Shown: positions 55,634-64,000, counted from the stretch's first letter. The stretch: DNA of 64,000 bases from Pseudomonas sp. CAN1 (GCF_030462585.1 NZ_JASMRU010000007.1:62001-126000); one strand, 5' to 3'. Notes: a model not told the origin generated them from the sequence alone. A program made the numbers and translations.

Positions 55634-56470
55634 TCAGGCCAGGTCGATGCGGTCGTCGTGGATGACGATCAGGCCCTGCTTGAACAGGCCGCCGATGGCC
55701 TTCTTGAAGTTGCCCTTGCTGACGCCGAACTGCTGCGCGATCAGATCCGGCGGGCTCTTGTCGCTGAGCGCCAGGGTGCCGCCGGCTTCGCGCAGGGCCT
55801 TGAGGATCTGCTCGCTGAGGGCGTCGGAGAGGCCGGCGCCGGCCGGCTGCAGGCTCAGGCTGATCTTGCCGTCGGCGCGCATTTCCTTGATGTAGCCGGT
55901 CTCGCGCAGGCCGTTGCGCATGAACTTGAAGACTTCGTTCTTGTGGATCAGGCCCCAGTGCTTGCCGTCGATGATGGCCTTGTAGCCCAGGTCGGTGCGC
56001 TCGACGACGAGCAGGTCCACCTGCTGGCCGACCTTGTAGTTGGCCGGGACGTTGTCCAGGTAGCGGTCCAGGCGCGCGGTGGCGGTGATGCGGCGGCTGC
56101 GCTCGTCGAGGTAGACGTAGACCACGCAGTAATCGCCGACCTGCAGCGGGCGCTTCTCTTCCGAGTGCGGCAGCAGCAGGTCCTTGGGCAGGCCCCAGTC
56201 GAGGAACAGGCCGACACGGTTGACCTCCACCACCTTCAGGCTGGCGAAACCGCCGACCTGCACCTTGGGCTTCTGGGTGGTGGCGATCAGGCGGTCTTCG
56301 CTGTCCAGGTAGATGAACACGTTGAGCCAGTCGCCGACTTCGGTGTCTTCGTTCTTCGGCACGTAGCGCTTGGGCAGGAGGATTTCGCCGTGGCTCTCGC
56401 CATCCAGGTAGAGACCGAAATCGGTGTGCTTGGCCACCTGCAACGAATTGAACCGACCTATGACTGCCAT
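55634..56470 (-). CDS. CvfB/YitL-type S1 RNA-binding protein
   Basis: 278 residues. Three S1-like barrels in a row (about 1-65, 70-135, 145-210; repeats start FNSLQVAKHTDFGLYLDG, FASLKVVEVNRVGLFLDWG and KVGQQVDLLVVERTDLGYKA), then a winged helix (about 225-278). This is the CvfB layout, linked in Gram-positives to virulence control by RNA binding. Pseudomonas function unknown. Good start ATG at 56470. Confidence 0.9.
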   Translation of the reverse strand: MAVIGRFNSLQVAKHTDFGLYLDGESHGEILLPKRYVPKNEDTEVGDWLNVFIYLDSEDRLIATTQKPKVQVGGFASLKVVEVNRVGLFLDWGLPKDLLLPHSEEKRPLQVGDYCVVYVYLDERSRRITATARLDRYLDNVPANYKVGQQVDLLVVERTDLGYKAIIDGKHWGLIHKNEVFKFMRNGLRETGYIKEMRADGKISLSLQPAGAGLSDALSEQILKALREAGGTLALSDKSPPDLIAQQFGVSKGNFKKAIGGLFKQGLIVIHDDRIDLA

Positions 56471-56553
56471 GACGCTTACCTCGTGAACGGGGCGGGCATT
56501 CTACGCGCATTGGCGCAAGGATGCGCCTTCAGCCGCCGAACGCCGGCTTTTGG

Positions 56554-56631
56554 GTAGGAGCGAGCTTGCTCGCGAACCGAGCTTTCCGGCAGCTCCGCAG
56601 TTAAGCAGTTCGCGAGCAAGCTCGCTCCTAC
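56554..56631. repeat. Inverted REP pair
   Basis: GTAGGAGCGAGCTTGCTCGC (56554) and GCGAGCAAGCTCGCTCCTAC (about 56611) between the CvfB-like gene and the end of the ABC exporter gene. Confidence 0.85.
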
Positions 56632-56636
56632 AAAGT

Positions 56637-58400
56637 CTACTGAGCCTGGCCGAACTGCAGCTCGGCCAGGCGCGCGTAAAGCGGATTGCTGGTCACCAGC
56701 TCGGCATGCCGGCCCAGCGCCACCAGGCGGCCGTGGTCGATCACTGCGATGCGGTCGGCGTTGAGCACTGTGGCTAGGCGGTGGGCGATCACCAGGGTGG
56801 TGCGGTCGCGCATCAGCCCCGGCAGTGCCTGCTGGATCAGGTGTTCGCTCTCGGCGTCCAGCGCGCTGGTGGCTTCGTCGAGCAACAGGATGGGCGCATC
56901 CACCAGCAGCGCGCGGGCAATCGCCAGGCGCTGGCGCTGGCCGCCGGACAAGCCCAGGCCGCTTTCGCCCAGGTGCGTCTGGTAACCCTGCGGCAGGCGC
57001 AGGATGAACTCGTGGGCATGGGCGGCACGGGCAGCGGCTTCGACGTCCGCATCGCTGGCGCCGGGGCGGCCGTAGCGGATGTTCTCCTCCACCGTGCCGA
57101 AGAACAGCGCCGGGTTCTGCGACACCAGCGCGAAGCTGCGGCGCAGGTCGCTCGGGTCGAGCTGGGCGATGGGCTGGCCGTCGATCAGGATGCGCCCCTG
57201 CTGCGGGTCGTAGAAGCGCAGCAGCAGGTCGAACAGGGTGGACTTGCCGGCGCCCGACGGGCCGACCAGCGCCAGGGTCTCGCCCGGCGCCACGCGCAGG
57301 TCGATGCCGTCGATGGCCCACTGCTCCGGGCGCGACGGGTAGGCGAAGCGCACCGCCTGCAACTCGATGCTACCGCTGATCCGCTCCGGCAGGCGCAGCA
57401 GGTCGCTGGCCGGCGCATGGATTTCACTGCGCGCACGCAGCAGCTCGGCGATGCGCTCGGCGGCGCCGGCGGCGCGCTGCAGCTCGCCGATCACTTCGCT
57501 GAGGGTGCCGAAGGCCATGCCGACGATCAGGCTGTAGAACACGAAGGCCGCCAGGTCGCCGGGGCTGATCCGCCCGGCGATCACGTCCATGCCGCCGACC
57601 CAGAGCATCACGCCGACGGCGCCGAGCACCAGCAGGATCACCACGCTGACCAGCCAGGAGCGTTGCATGATGCGCTTGCGCGCGGTGTCGAAGGCGTCTT
57701 CCACGGTGCGGCCGAAGCGCGCGCGGTCCTGGGCCTGGTGGTTGTAGGCCTGCACCGTCTTGATCTGGCCGAGGGATTCGCCGACGTAGCTGCCGACATC
57801 CGCCACGCGGTCCTGGCTGAGCCGCGACAGGCTGCGCACGCGGCGGCCGAACAGCAGGATCGGCGCGATCACCAGCGGCAGCGAGGCGACCACGATGCTG
57901 GTCAGCTTGGCGTTGGTGAAGAACATCAGGATGATCCCGCCCAGCAGCATCAGCACGTTGCGCAGCGCCATCGACAGTGACGAACCGATCACCGATTGCA
58001 GCAAGGTGGTGTCGGCGGTCAGCCGAGACTGGATTTCCGAGGAGCGGTTGTTCTCGTAGAAACCGGGATGCAGCTCAATCAGGTGGTCGAACACCCGCTG
58101 GCGGATGTCGGCGACGAAGCGCTCGCCGATCCACGACACCAGGTAGAAGCGCACGAAGGTGCCCACCGCCAGGCACAGCACCAGCAGGAAGAAGATGCCG
58201 ATGGCGCGGGTGAGCAGCTGCTCGGACTGGGTGATGAAGCCCTGGTCCACCAGCAGGCGGATGCCCTGCCCCAGGGACAGGGTAATGGCGGCGGTGAACA
58301 GCAGCGCCAGCAGGGCGCCGACGGCGCGCCAGCGATAGGGCGCGAGGAACGAACGGGCCAGGCGCAGGGCATTGCGCTGGCGGGACGACAACAGGGACAT
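56637..58400 (-). CDS. MsbA-like ABC exporter half-transporter
   Basis: 587 residues: six membrane segments (about 30-320) and a nucleotide-binding domain with Walker A GPSGAGKST, Q-loop region, signature LSGGQRQR, Walker B ILLLDEATSALDAES and switch His (VIAHRL). Acts as a homodimer. MsbA-family by layout (lipid A or drug export), though a second essential msbA elsewhere is likely, so the substrate is open. The ATG at 58400 is used; an upstream reading to 58724 overlaps the divergent small gene. Confidence 0.88.
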   Translation of the reverse strand: MSLLSSRQRNALRLARSFLAPYRWRAVGALLALLFTAAITLSLGQGIRLLVDQGFITQSEQLLTRAIGIFFLLVLCLAVGTFVRFYLVSWIGERFVADIRQRVFDHLIELHPGFYENNRSSEIQSRLTADTTLLQSVIGSSLSMALRNVLMLLGGIILMFFTNAKLTSIVVASLPLVIAPILLFGRRVRSLSRLSQDRVADVGSYVGESLGQIKTVQAYNHQAQDRARFGRTVEDAFDTARKRIMQRSWLVSVVILLVLGAVGVMLWVGGMDVIAGRISPGDLAAFVFYSLIVGMAFGTLSEVIGELQRAAGAAERIAELLRARSEIHAPASDLLRLPERISGSIELQAVRFAYPSRPEQWAIDGIDLRVAPGETLALVGPSGAGKSTLFDLLLRFYDPQQGRILIDGQPIAQLDPSDLRRSFALVSQNPALFFGTVEENIRYGRPGASDADVEAAARAAHAHEFILRLPQGYQTHLGESGLGLSGGQRQRLAIARALLVDAPILLLDEATSALDAESEHLIQQALPGLMRDRTTLVIAHRLATVLNADRIAVIDHGRLVALGRHAELVTSNPLYARLAELQFGQAQ

Positions 58401-58544
58401 GGCAGGCTCGAAACGGCCGGAACAGGCGGCAGAGCGTAGCACCGCAGGAGCACGCCAAGCGATGCAACTGGACCGTTCGTTCCATGACCGCCCCGAAAGG
58501 TGCTCGTTTGATGTACAATGGGCGGCCAATTTGCGCAGACAGGT

Positions 58545-58745
58545 ATGGCAGATATGACTACCAAGCCCTCCACCCGCCAGAAAGCAGCCCCCAAGGCTCC
58601 CGCCGCGACCGCTACCAGCGAAGCCCTGGAAGCCCAGATCGCCGCCTTCCTGAACTCCGGCGGTGAGATCCAGCAGATCGCCAAGGGCGTGACTGGTCAG
58701 AACTACGGCGCACCGAGCCGCCACATCAGCCTCGGCAAGAAGTAA
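58545..58745 (+). CDS. Small protein with SutA-like FLNSGGEIQQI motif
   Basis: 66 residues (63 if the in-frame ATG at 58554 is used; the ribosome site CAGG fits 58554 better). Basic alanine-rich N-terminus followed by LEAQIAAFLNSGGEIQQIAKGVTGQ, close in form to the FLSRGGKVQEI segment of the RNA-polymerase-binding protein SutA, then ISLGKK. Many Pseudomonas carry such short proteins; function unknown. Divergent from the ABC exporter gene. Confidence 0.75.
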   Translation: MADMTTKPSTRQKAAPKAPAATATSEALEAQIAAFLNSGGEIQQIAKGVTGQNYGAPSRHISLGKK

Positions 58746-58757
58746 TACCCGCTGGCA

Positions 58758-58780
58758 AGCCTGCCGACCTTCGGCAGGCT
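58758..58780 (+). terminator. Hairpin after the small gene
   Basis: AGCCTGCCGA-CCT-TCGGCAGGCT, 12 bases after the stop; no T-run follows, so weak as an intrinsic terminator. Confidence 0.5.
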
Positions 58781-58953
58781 GCCCGCCTCTCGCTCCCCGC
58801 CTCCTCCCTCCGTTTCAAGCCCCTGCTTCACGCTTCGCGCTACCCCCTGCGCAATTCCGAACATCCTTTATTGCTTCCGCACCTTGCACTCGGGCAGAGT
58901 CCGCCGATAGTTAGGACTGGGCCAAACTGCGGCCCCTTGCAAGGAGCAACCCC

Positions 58954-60045
58954 ATGCTGCCCTCCCCGGAAAAGCTGCTGTCGCGCAACCTGCTCGATGT
59001 GCTGATCCGCGCCGGCCTGATCGTACTGCTGGCCCTGTTCTGCTTCCGCATCTTCCACCCCTTCCTCGACCTGATGCTCTGGTCGGTGATCCTCGCCATC
59101 ACCCTGTACCCGCTGCACCAGCTGTTCAGCGGCTGGCTGGGCGAGCGGCCGAACAGTGCGGCGACGCTGATCGTCATCCTCGGCCTGGTGATCCTGCTGG
59201 TGCCGGTGGTGGTGATCGGCCTGTCCATGGCCGAGTCGGTCCGCGACCTGGTGCACGCCATCCAGAACCGCACCCTGCAGATTCCGCTACCGCCCGAGTC
59301 GGTGCAGAACTGGCCGGTGATCGGGCAGTACGTCTATCCGTTCTGGACCCGCGTGGCCACCGACTTCATGGGCGTGGCGCACCAGTTGGCGCCGCACCTG
59401 CAGGGCGTGGCGAAGAAGGTAGCCGGGCAGGCTGCGGGCGTCGGCATGGGCCTGATGCAGTTCCTCGCCGCCTTCGTCATCGCCGGGGTGATCATGGCCT
59501 ACGGCAAGCTGGGCAGCCGCACCGCCTGCGACATCGCCATCCGCATCTCCGGCCCGGACCGCGGCCCGGGGCTGGCCGAGCTGTGCACCGGGACCATCCG
59601 CGCGGTGGCCCAGGGCGTGGTCGGCGTCGCCTTCATCCAGACGCTGATCCTCGGCCTGGGCTTCATCGTCATGGGCATCCCCGGCGCCGGCCTGCTGGCC
59701 CTGGGCGTCCTGCTGCTGGGCATCACCCAGTTGCCGGTGGTGCTGATCAGCCTGCCGGCGATCATCTACGTGTTCATGACCAACGACTCGCTGCTGGTGA
59801 CCATCCTGTTCACCGTGTGGACGGTGATCGGCGGCCTCTCCGACAACGTGCTCAAACCGCTGCTGTTCGGCCGCGGCGCCAAGGTGCCGATGGCGGTCAT
59901 CCTGATCGGTGCCCTGGGCGGCATGCTCAGCAACGGCATCATCGGCCTGTTCGTCGGCCCGGTGGTGCTGGCCCTGGGCTATGAACTGTTCATGTCCTGG
60001 GTGCGTGAACGCGAGGCGCCCACGCCGGTCGAACCGGTTTCCTGA
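58954..60045 (+). CDS. AI-2E/PerM-family permease
   Basis: 363 residues, about eight membrane segments. Family blocks: FHPFLDLMLWSVILAITLYPLHQLF near the N-terminus, IMGIPGAGLLALGVLLLG-like region, and the late GGMLSNGIIGLFVGPVVLALGYELF. The family includes AI-2 exporters and Na+/H+ antiporters, so the substrate is open. AAGGAGCAACCCC precedes the ATG. Confidence 0.9.
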   Translation: MLPSPEKLLSRNLLDVLIRAGLIVLLALFCFRIFHPFLDLMLWSVILAITLYPLHQLFSGWLGERPNSAATLIVILGLVILLVPVVVIGLSMAESVRDLVHAIQNRTLQIPLPPESVQNWPVIGQYVYPFWTRVATDFMGVAHQLAPHLQGVAKKVAGQAAGVGMGLMQFLAAFVIAGVIMAYGKLGSRTACDIAIRISGPDRGPGLAELCTGTIRAVAQGVVGVAFIQTLILGLGFIVMGIPGAGLLALGVLLLGITQLPVVLISLPAIIYVFMTNDSLLVTILFTVWTVIGGLSDNVLKPLLFGRGAKVPMAVILIGALGGMLSNGIIGLFVGPVVLALGYELFMSWVREREAPTPVEPVS

Positions 60046-60107
60046 TTCGATATCCCACTCCCGCGGCCCGGCGCCGCGGGCAACCAACCCGCAATGGAAT
60101 GCTCACG

Positions 60108-60716
60108 ATGACCCAACGCTGCACCCTCGCCACCGCCCTGCTGGCCGCCGGCCTGCTGCTCTCCCCGCTGGCCTTCGCCGAAGAAGCCGCCATCGTCTGG
60201 CCTGCCGCGGTCAACGCCGCCGACCAGCAACGCCTGAGCGCCCTCGACGGCGAGGTCAAGCAGGTGCTCGACCAGCTCCAGCAGAGCGAGGACGAGACCA
60301 CCCGCGACGAGGCGCTGAATTTCTACCGCATCGTCCTGGAAGACCCGGAGCCGCTGGCCGACGCCGCCCTGACCGGCAACTGGAAGTGCCGCTCGGTGCA
60401 GGTCGGCCCGGAAGCGCTGTACGGCTACCCGAACTTCAAGTGCTCGGTGCGGCAGACGCCCAAGGGCCTGTTCCTGGAGAAGATCAGCGGCTCGCAGCGC
60501 ATCAGCGGCTACCTGCAGCGCCTGGACGACAAGCAGCTGGTGTTCGTCGGCGGCGCCTCGGTCAACGACGACCCGCAGGTCGGCTACAGCGGCCTGGAGC
60601 AGGCGGCTGCACGCGAGAGCGACGTGGTCGGTGTGGTGCGCAATTCCCACGACGGCTTCGTGCTGCTGGTGCCCGAGCAGTTCGGCGGCTACAACCTGTT
60701 CCGCTTCACCCGCTGA
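60108..60716 (+). CDS. Secreted DUF4893-like protein
   Basis: 202 residues. Signal peptide 1-24 (ending AFA). Mature part: WPAAVNAADQQRLSALDGEVKQVL ... LTGNWKCRSVQVG...YPNFKCSVRQTPKGLFLEKISGSQRISGYL ... GYSGLEQAAARESDVVGVVR, the DUF4893 pattern; Cys pair probably bonded in the periplasm. The ATG at 60108 has GGA 9 bases upstream; 60099 is an alternative. Function unknown. Confidence 0.8.
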   Translation: MTQRCTLATALLAAGLLLSPLAFAEEAAIVWPAAVNAADQQRLSALDGEVKQVLDQLQQSEDETTRDEALNFYRIVLEDPEPLADAALTGNWKCRSVQVGPEALYGYPNFKCSVRQTPKGLFLEKISGSQRISGYLQRLDDKQLVFVGGASVNDDPQVGYSGLEQAAARESDVVGVVRNSHDGFVLLVPEQFGGYNLFRFTR

Positions 60717-60725
60717 GGCGCGCGC

Positions 60726-61349
60726 TCAAAGCAGCGCCACCATCTCCTTGAGCGTCACCGCCCAGGTCCCCTTCGCGTTCAGGTAGCGATAACCGAAGCG
60801 CGAACCGTTGGCCTGGGTGGTCAGCACCGCGTTCCACGCCAGCCCGCGCTGCAGGTCGTGGGCCGGGTCGAGGAGGAAGAAGGCCTCGTCGCTCATCCCC
60901 ACCGCCAGGCACCAGTGGCGGATATCGCTGTCCTTGCGGCCGTGGAAGCCGAGCACCACCGGAATGTTCTCCTCCAGATGGCGGCGCGTCAGTTCGATCA
61001 TCCGCGTGCCGTTGTCGCGCTCGACGCGGTATTCCTTGTCGCTGATGACCTTGAGCAGTTCCAGCAGGTCGTCGCCGGTAGTGCCGACACGTACCAGCGT
61101 CTCGTGCTGGTTCAGCGCCTCCATCAGCCGCCCGTAGCGGGTGCGCGAATCCACCGGCGCCAGCCCCTTGGCCTGGCGCCGCCCCAGCTGATTGCGCGCG
61201 AGCATGGCCATCACCAGGCAATAAGGCCCGCAGGCGCCATCCATATCGCCCTGGCGCAGGTGCACCTTGTCGCCACGGCGGTTGATCAGCCCGCCGGTGC
61301 CCTGTTCATCCAGGTCCCAGCCCAGCCCGTCGATCAGGGTGATCTGCAT
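60726..61349 (-). CDS. C39-like papain-fold cysteine peptidase, standalone
   Basis: 207 residues, no signal peptide. Catalytic set visible as Cys40 (DGACGPYCLVMAML), His145 (RHWCLAVGM) and Asp161 (FLLDPAHDL), in the order of bacteriocin-leader-type C39 peptidases. It is not fused to an ABC transporter, and no leader-peptide substrate was recognised nearby. Substrate unknown. Starts 104 bases from the divergent pseudouridine-synthase-like gene. Confidence 0.78.
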   Translation of the reverse strand: MQITLIDGLGWDLDEQGTGGLINRRGDKVHLRQGDMDGACGPYCLVMAMLARNQLGRRQAKGLAPVDSRTRYGRLMEALNQHETLVRVGTTGDDLLELLKVISDKEYRVERDNGTRMIELTRRHLEENIPVVLGFHGRKDSDIRHWCLAVGMSDEAFFLLDPAHDLQRGLAWNAVLTTQANGSRFGYRYLNAKGTWAVTLKEMVALL

Positions 61350-61453
61350 CGCGCATCCTCGCTGCTTGGTCTGAGCTTGTGACCGGACAGGGCGCGGATC
61401 ATTCCGCCGGCTTGCGGTTACAATGGTGGTTTTCCCCTGTCTGGTTGCCCGAA

Positions 61454-62176
61454 ATGTCCGAAGCCATCCGCCTGTCCAAGCGCCTCGCCGAGCTGCTGCC
61501 CTGTTCGCGCCGCGACGCCGAGCTGTACATCGAGGGCGGCTGGGTCACGGTGGACGGCCAGCGCGTGGAAGAGCCGCAGTTCAAGGTCGACACCCAGCGC
61601 ATCGAGCTGCTGCCGGGCGCCTTCCCCGAGCCGATCCCGCCGGTGACCATCCTGGTGCACAAGCCGGTCGGCCTGGGCTGCGGCAACGGCGCCAACTCTG
61701 CCCAGCAACTGCTGACGGCGGACAAGCGTTGGGCCGAGGACAACCTGCAGCAGCGTCTGCTGCGCAAGCACTTCGGCCACCAGTTCAACACCACCGTGCT
61801 GGAGACCGACGCCAGCGGCCTGCTGGTCTACACCCAGAGCCGCGGCGTGCAACGCCGGCTGGTGGACGAGGCGGACAACATCGAGCACGAGTACGTGGTC
61901 GAGGTCAGCGGGGAGATCGTCGACAACGGCCTCAAGCGCCTGTGCCGCGGCATGCTGATCGATGGCCGCGAGCTGCCGCCGTTGAAAGTCAGCTGGCAGA
62001 GCGAGAACCGCCTGCGCTTCGCCGGCAAGCAGTTCCGCCCCGGCCAGATCGCCGCCATGTGCCGCGCGGTGGGCCTGCACGCCGTGTCGATCCGCCGCCT
62101 GCGCCTGGGTGGCGTGGCCATGGGCAAGCTGCCGGTTGGCCAGTGGCGTTTCCTGCTGCCGGGCGAGAAGTTCTGA
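61454..62176 (+). CDS. Pseudouridine-synthase-like protein with changed catalytic motif
   Basis: 240 residues. N-terminal S4 RNA-binding domain (about 5-60, RLSKRLAELLPCSRRDAELYIEGGWVTVDG) and a RsuA/RluF-type catalytic domain. The block that normally reads R-L-D-x-x-[TS]-x-G-L aligns with V-L-E-T-D-A-S-G-L at residues 115-123, putting Glu117 where the catalytic Asp should be. A real enzyme could use Glu or Asp119 or have lost activity. The ATG at 61454 is chosen since a longer frame (61379) lacks a ribosome site. Length suits the family. Confidence 0.85.
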   Translation: MSEAIRLSKRLAELLPCSRRDAELYIEGGWVTVDGQRVEEPQFKVDTQRIELLPGAFPEPIPPVTILVHKPVGLGCGNGANSAQQLLTADKRWAEDNLQQRLLRKHFGHQFNTTVLETDASGLLVYTQSRGVQRRLVDEADNIEHEYVVEVSGEIVDNGLKRLCRGMLIDGRELPPLKVSWQSENRLRFAGKQFRPGQIAAMCRAVGLHAVSIRRLRLGGVAMGKLPVGQWRFLLPGEKF

Positions 62177-62639
62177 TCCGGCTTCTATAGCAGGAGCCAG
62201 TACCGTCGCCCTCTGATATGCCCTGCCTGGGCTTCCCTCTCCCCCGCGCAGAGCTTTCCCCGTAGGAGCGCGCTCCTACGATTCGGCTCGGCTCCGTCGC
62301 GTCCATTAACGTAGGAGCGGACTCTGTCCGCGATCATCTGAACGCCACTCCGATCAACCATGGAGTGTGGCCAGCCCATCGCGGACGGAGTCCGCTCCTA
62401 CGCACCTGCATAGTTCCGGCTGAAGTGCTCGATATCGCTCTACCACGCGGCTTACAACCGCTATCGATAACATCGATAGTCACCAGTCGACGCATTCAGT
62501 TCTCTTGATCGAGCCCGCTTGGCATCTTGGACCCATCAAGTCGCAGGCAGGAGATTCGCCGGCCCCACCTCGGGGCCGCAGGGGCGAACAGGCTACCAGC
62601 GAAAGTCGCCCCCGAATGAATCGCCAAGAGGACACCGCC
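62177..62639. other. REP-containing gap
   Basis: 463 bases. A perfect palindrome GTAGGAGCGCGCTCCTAC (62262-62279), and an inverted REP pair at 62311-62334 and 62378-62400. Nothing else is supported before the small membrane gene. Confidence 0.75.
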
Positions 62640-62906
62640 ATGCAAGTCATACTCGATTCCCTGCTGCTGATCGGCTCCCTGGTGGAGCTGCTGCTGTACT
62701 TCGCCCTGGCCAGCGTGGTGCTCGCCGCCGTGGTGCTGCTCAGCGTCATCGCCGTGCTGACCCTGCGCTCCCCCGCTCCGGCCATCGCCATCCCCGACCG
62801 CCGCCCCGCGGTCAGCCGCCAGCCGCGCACAGCAGTGAAACACCAGCTGGTACGCCCGCTGCTGGTCGCCGTGGCGAACGAGCCGGTGCTGGCGAAAAGC
62901 GCCTGA
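62640..62906 (+). CDS. Small inner-membrane protein
   Basis: 88 residues with one long hydrophobic segment (about 7-42, LLLIGSLVELLLYFALASVVLAAVVLLSVIAVLTL, possibly two close helices) and a basic C-terminus. AAGAGGA lies 8 bases upstream of the ATG. Function unknown; its stop codon is 1 base from the convergent neighbour's end. Confidence 0.7.
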   Translation: MQVILDSLLLIGSLVELLLYFALASVVLAAVVLLSVIAVLTLRSPAPAIAIPDRRPAVSRQPRTAVKHQLVRPLLVAVANEPVLAKSA

Positions 62907-62907
62907 G

Positions 62908-63744
62908 TCAATCGTCGATGGCTTGCGGATAGCGCCCGAGCGCGGTGCCCAGCTCGCGCTCCAGAACGCCATCGCGCTGGCCGCCGTTGTCCATCATCCA
63001 GCGCACCCGCTCCATGGTTTCCCCGGCGGACATGTCACCGACGAAACGCTGCGACTCCTCCACCAGCGCCGCCTGATCCGCCACCGTCACCTGCTCCACC
63101 ACCGCCTTCACATGGGCAATACCCGCCGCCGGGAAGGCCGCGATACGCCGCGCCAACCCTTCGCAGAACGCCTCCAGCTCGGCATCCGCCAGCGCGCGGT
63201 TGATCCAGCCGTAGCGCTCCGCCGTGTCGGCATCGAAATCCTCGCCGCCCAGGCACACTTCCAGCGCCCTGCCCCGCCCCAGCATTTGTGCCAGACGCAC
63301 CGTACCGCCCGCGCCGGGCAGCAGTCCTACCGCGACCTCCGGCTGGCCGAGCAAGGCGCGCTCGCGGGAAGCGAAGCGCATGTCCAGCGCCAGTAGGAAC
63401 TCGCTGCCGGCACCACGCGCACGGCCGTGCAGCTCACCGATGGTCACCTGCGGCAGCCGGCTGAAGCGGCTGAATAGCGCGCTGAGCGGGCTGGCCATGC
63501 CGGCCGGCAGCTTCATCGCCGGCGCGTCGAGCTGGCTACCGAGGTCGTAGTGGGCGAGGAAGAAGTCCGGGTTGGCGCTGCGGAACAGCACCACGCGGGT
63601 GTCGCTGTCGCGCTCCAGTTCGTCGACCAGGCGCAGCAGGTCGATGACCATGGCGCGGTCGACCAGGTTGATCGGCGCGTGGCTGAAGCTCACCACGGCA
63701 ACGCCGTCGCGGTCTTCACGGGTGAAAGTGCGGTAGTCGCTCAT
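62908..63744 (-). CDS. Enoyl-CoA hydratase/isomerase family protein
   Basis: 278 residues, crotonase fold. The oxyanion-hole region GRARGAGSEFLLALDMRFAS and the later QPEVAVGLLPGAGGTVRLAQMLGRGRALEV match the family; the Glu of GxGSE is in the position of one catalytic Glu. The opening (VAVVSFSHAPINLVDRAMVIDL) is atypical for beta-oxidation enzymes, so substrate is unclear. Sits upstream, on the same strand, of nothing else in the window. Confidence 0.85.
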   Translation of the reverse strand: MSDYRTFTREDRDGVAVVSFSHAPINLVDRAMVIDLLRLVDELERDSDTRVVLFRSANPDFFLAHYDLGSQLDAPAMKLPAGMASPLSALFSRFSRLPQVTIGELHGRARGAGSEFLLALDMRFASRERALLGQPEVAVGLLPGAGGTVRLAQMLGRGRALEVCLGGEDFDADTAERYGWINRALADAELEAFCEGLARRIAAFPAAGIAHVKAVVEQVTVADQAALVEESQRFVGDMSAGETMERVRWMMDNGGQRDGVLERELGTALGRYPQAIDD

Positions 63745-63827
63745 CGATGGGGCCTCCCTTGCGAAGGCCCGAGGATGCGCCGGGGCGCGCGCTGCGCCCC
63801 AGCACTATCAATGCGCGGAATGGCCGG

Positions 63828-64000
63828 TCAGTGGTGACCGATGCCCTGGTCTTCCAGGTGGTCGGCCTCGAACAGCGTCTCCAGCTCCTTGCGCGCCTCG
63901 CGGGCGGTCTGGATCACCGCCTTCTCGTCGTCGTAGACGCGGTACTGGGCCATCAGCACCGCTTCGTCGTGACGCTTGAAGCGGCGGATGCGCGCGCCAA
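63828..64000 (-). CDS. Probable KefB/KefC-type antiporter (C-terminal end)
   Basis: Only the last 57 residues are in the window: ...IRRFKRHDEAVLMAQYRVYD...KELETLFEADHLEDQGIGHH. The FRRHDE-like helix and the acidic, His-rich tail resemble the C-terminus of glutathione-regulated potassium/proton antiporters. The gene continues to the right, so the call is tentative. Confidence 0.5.
   Translation of the reverse strand, partial: GARIRRFKRHDEAVLMAQYRVYDDEKAVIQTAREARKELETLFEADHLEDQGIGHH

Overview
The window reads as the chromosome of a Pseudomonas species close to the P. aeruginosa group but not P. aeruginosa itself. The evidence is high GC, Pseudomonas-type REP repeats (GTAGGAGCGNGCTTGCTCGCG and relatives), an OprD-family porin, PcpS, a class Ia ribonucleotide reductase with two ATP-cones, and gene content that, from memory, matches the P. 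aeruginosa PA1155-PA1167 neighbourhood (nrdB, nrdA, response regulator, sensor kinase, pcpS, dienelactone hydrolase-like gene, PL7 alginate lyase), broken up here by other genes. No tRNA, rRNA, CRISPR array or complete prophage was seen.

Layout. 1-9.3 kb: end of a PL7 alginate lyase, a secreted dienelactone hydrolase-like protein, PcpS, an OprD-family porin, the molybdate importer modABC with a divergent di-Mop molybdate-binding protein, and a sensor kinase. 9.3-15.9 kb: a GNAT acetyltransferase and the response regulator, then nrdA and nrdB behind a 0.8-kb control region with NrdR-like boxes and a DnaA box. 15.9-19.8 kb: an accessory, repeat-rich stretch with an AT-rich orphan membrane protein, a REP-associated transposase (RAYT) with its own REPs, an orphan BRO-N protein and two copies of a roughly 350-bp dispersed repeat. 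19.8-34.2 kb: mostly housekeeping and signalling genes: YcaC hydrolase, a LexA-box small protein, LysR with ureidoglycine aminohydrolase, a CAP-domain protein, a diguanylate cyclase, a divergent quinol monooxygenase/mdaB pair, parvulin, a LysE exporter, a LuxR-type regulator divergent from a hybrid kinase, and a soluble PAS-PAS chemoreceptor.

34.2-44.3 kb: an eight-gene, tightly overlapping, probably single-transcript operon for an ABC-exported surface glycan. It holds a sugar aminotransferase, a beta-propeller-like protein, Wzm- and Wzt-like transporter subunits, an O-acyltransferase, two large glycosyltransferases and a PglD/NeuD-type acetyltransferase. A good promoter and a strongly structured leader precede it. 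This is the best candidate in the window for an undescribed system.

44.4-64 kb: a PilT/PilU-like ATPase, a GDSL esterase divergent from a LysR regulator, a YihY/BrkB membrane protein, small secreted proteins, a second repeat-rich gap (51.1-52.15 kb) with a third copy of the dispersed repeat and a 16-unit octamer array, peptide deformylase, an ArcD-like antiporter, a CvfB-like RNA-binding protein, an MsbA-like ABC exporter, an AI-2E family permease, an orphan C39-like cysteine peptidase, a pseudouridine-synthase-like protein with a changed catalytic motif, an enoyl-CoA hydratase homologue and the C-terminus of a probable KefB/C-type antiporter.

Limits: all calls come from reading the sequence. 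Family names rest on recognised motifs and remembered homologues, and no database search was run.
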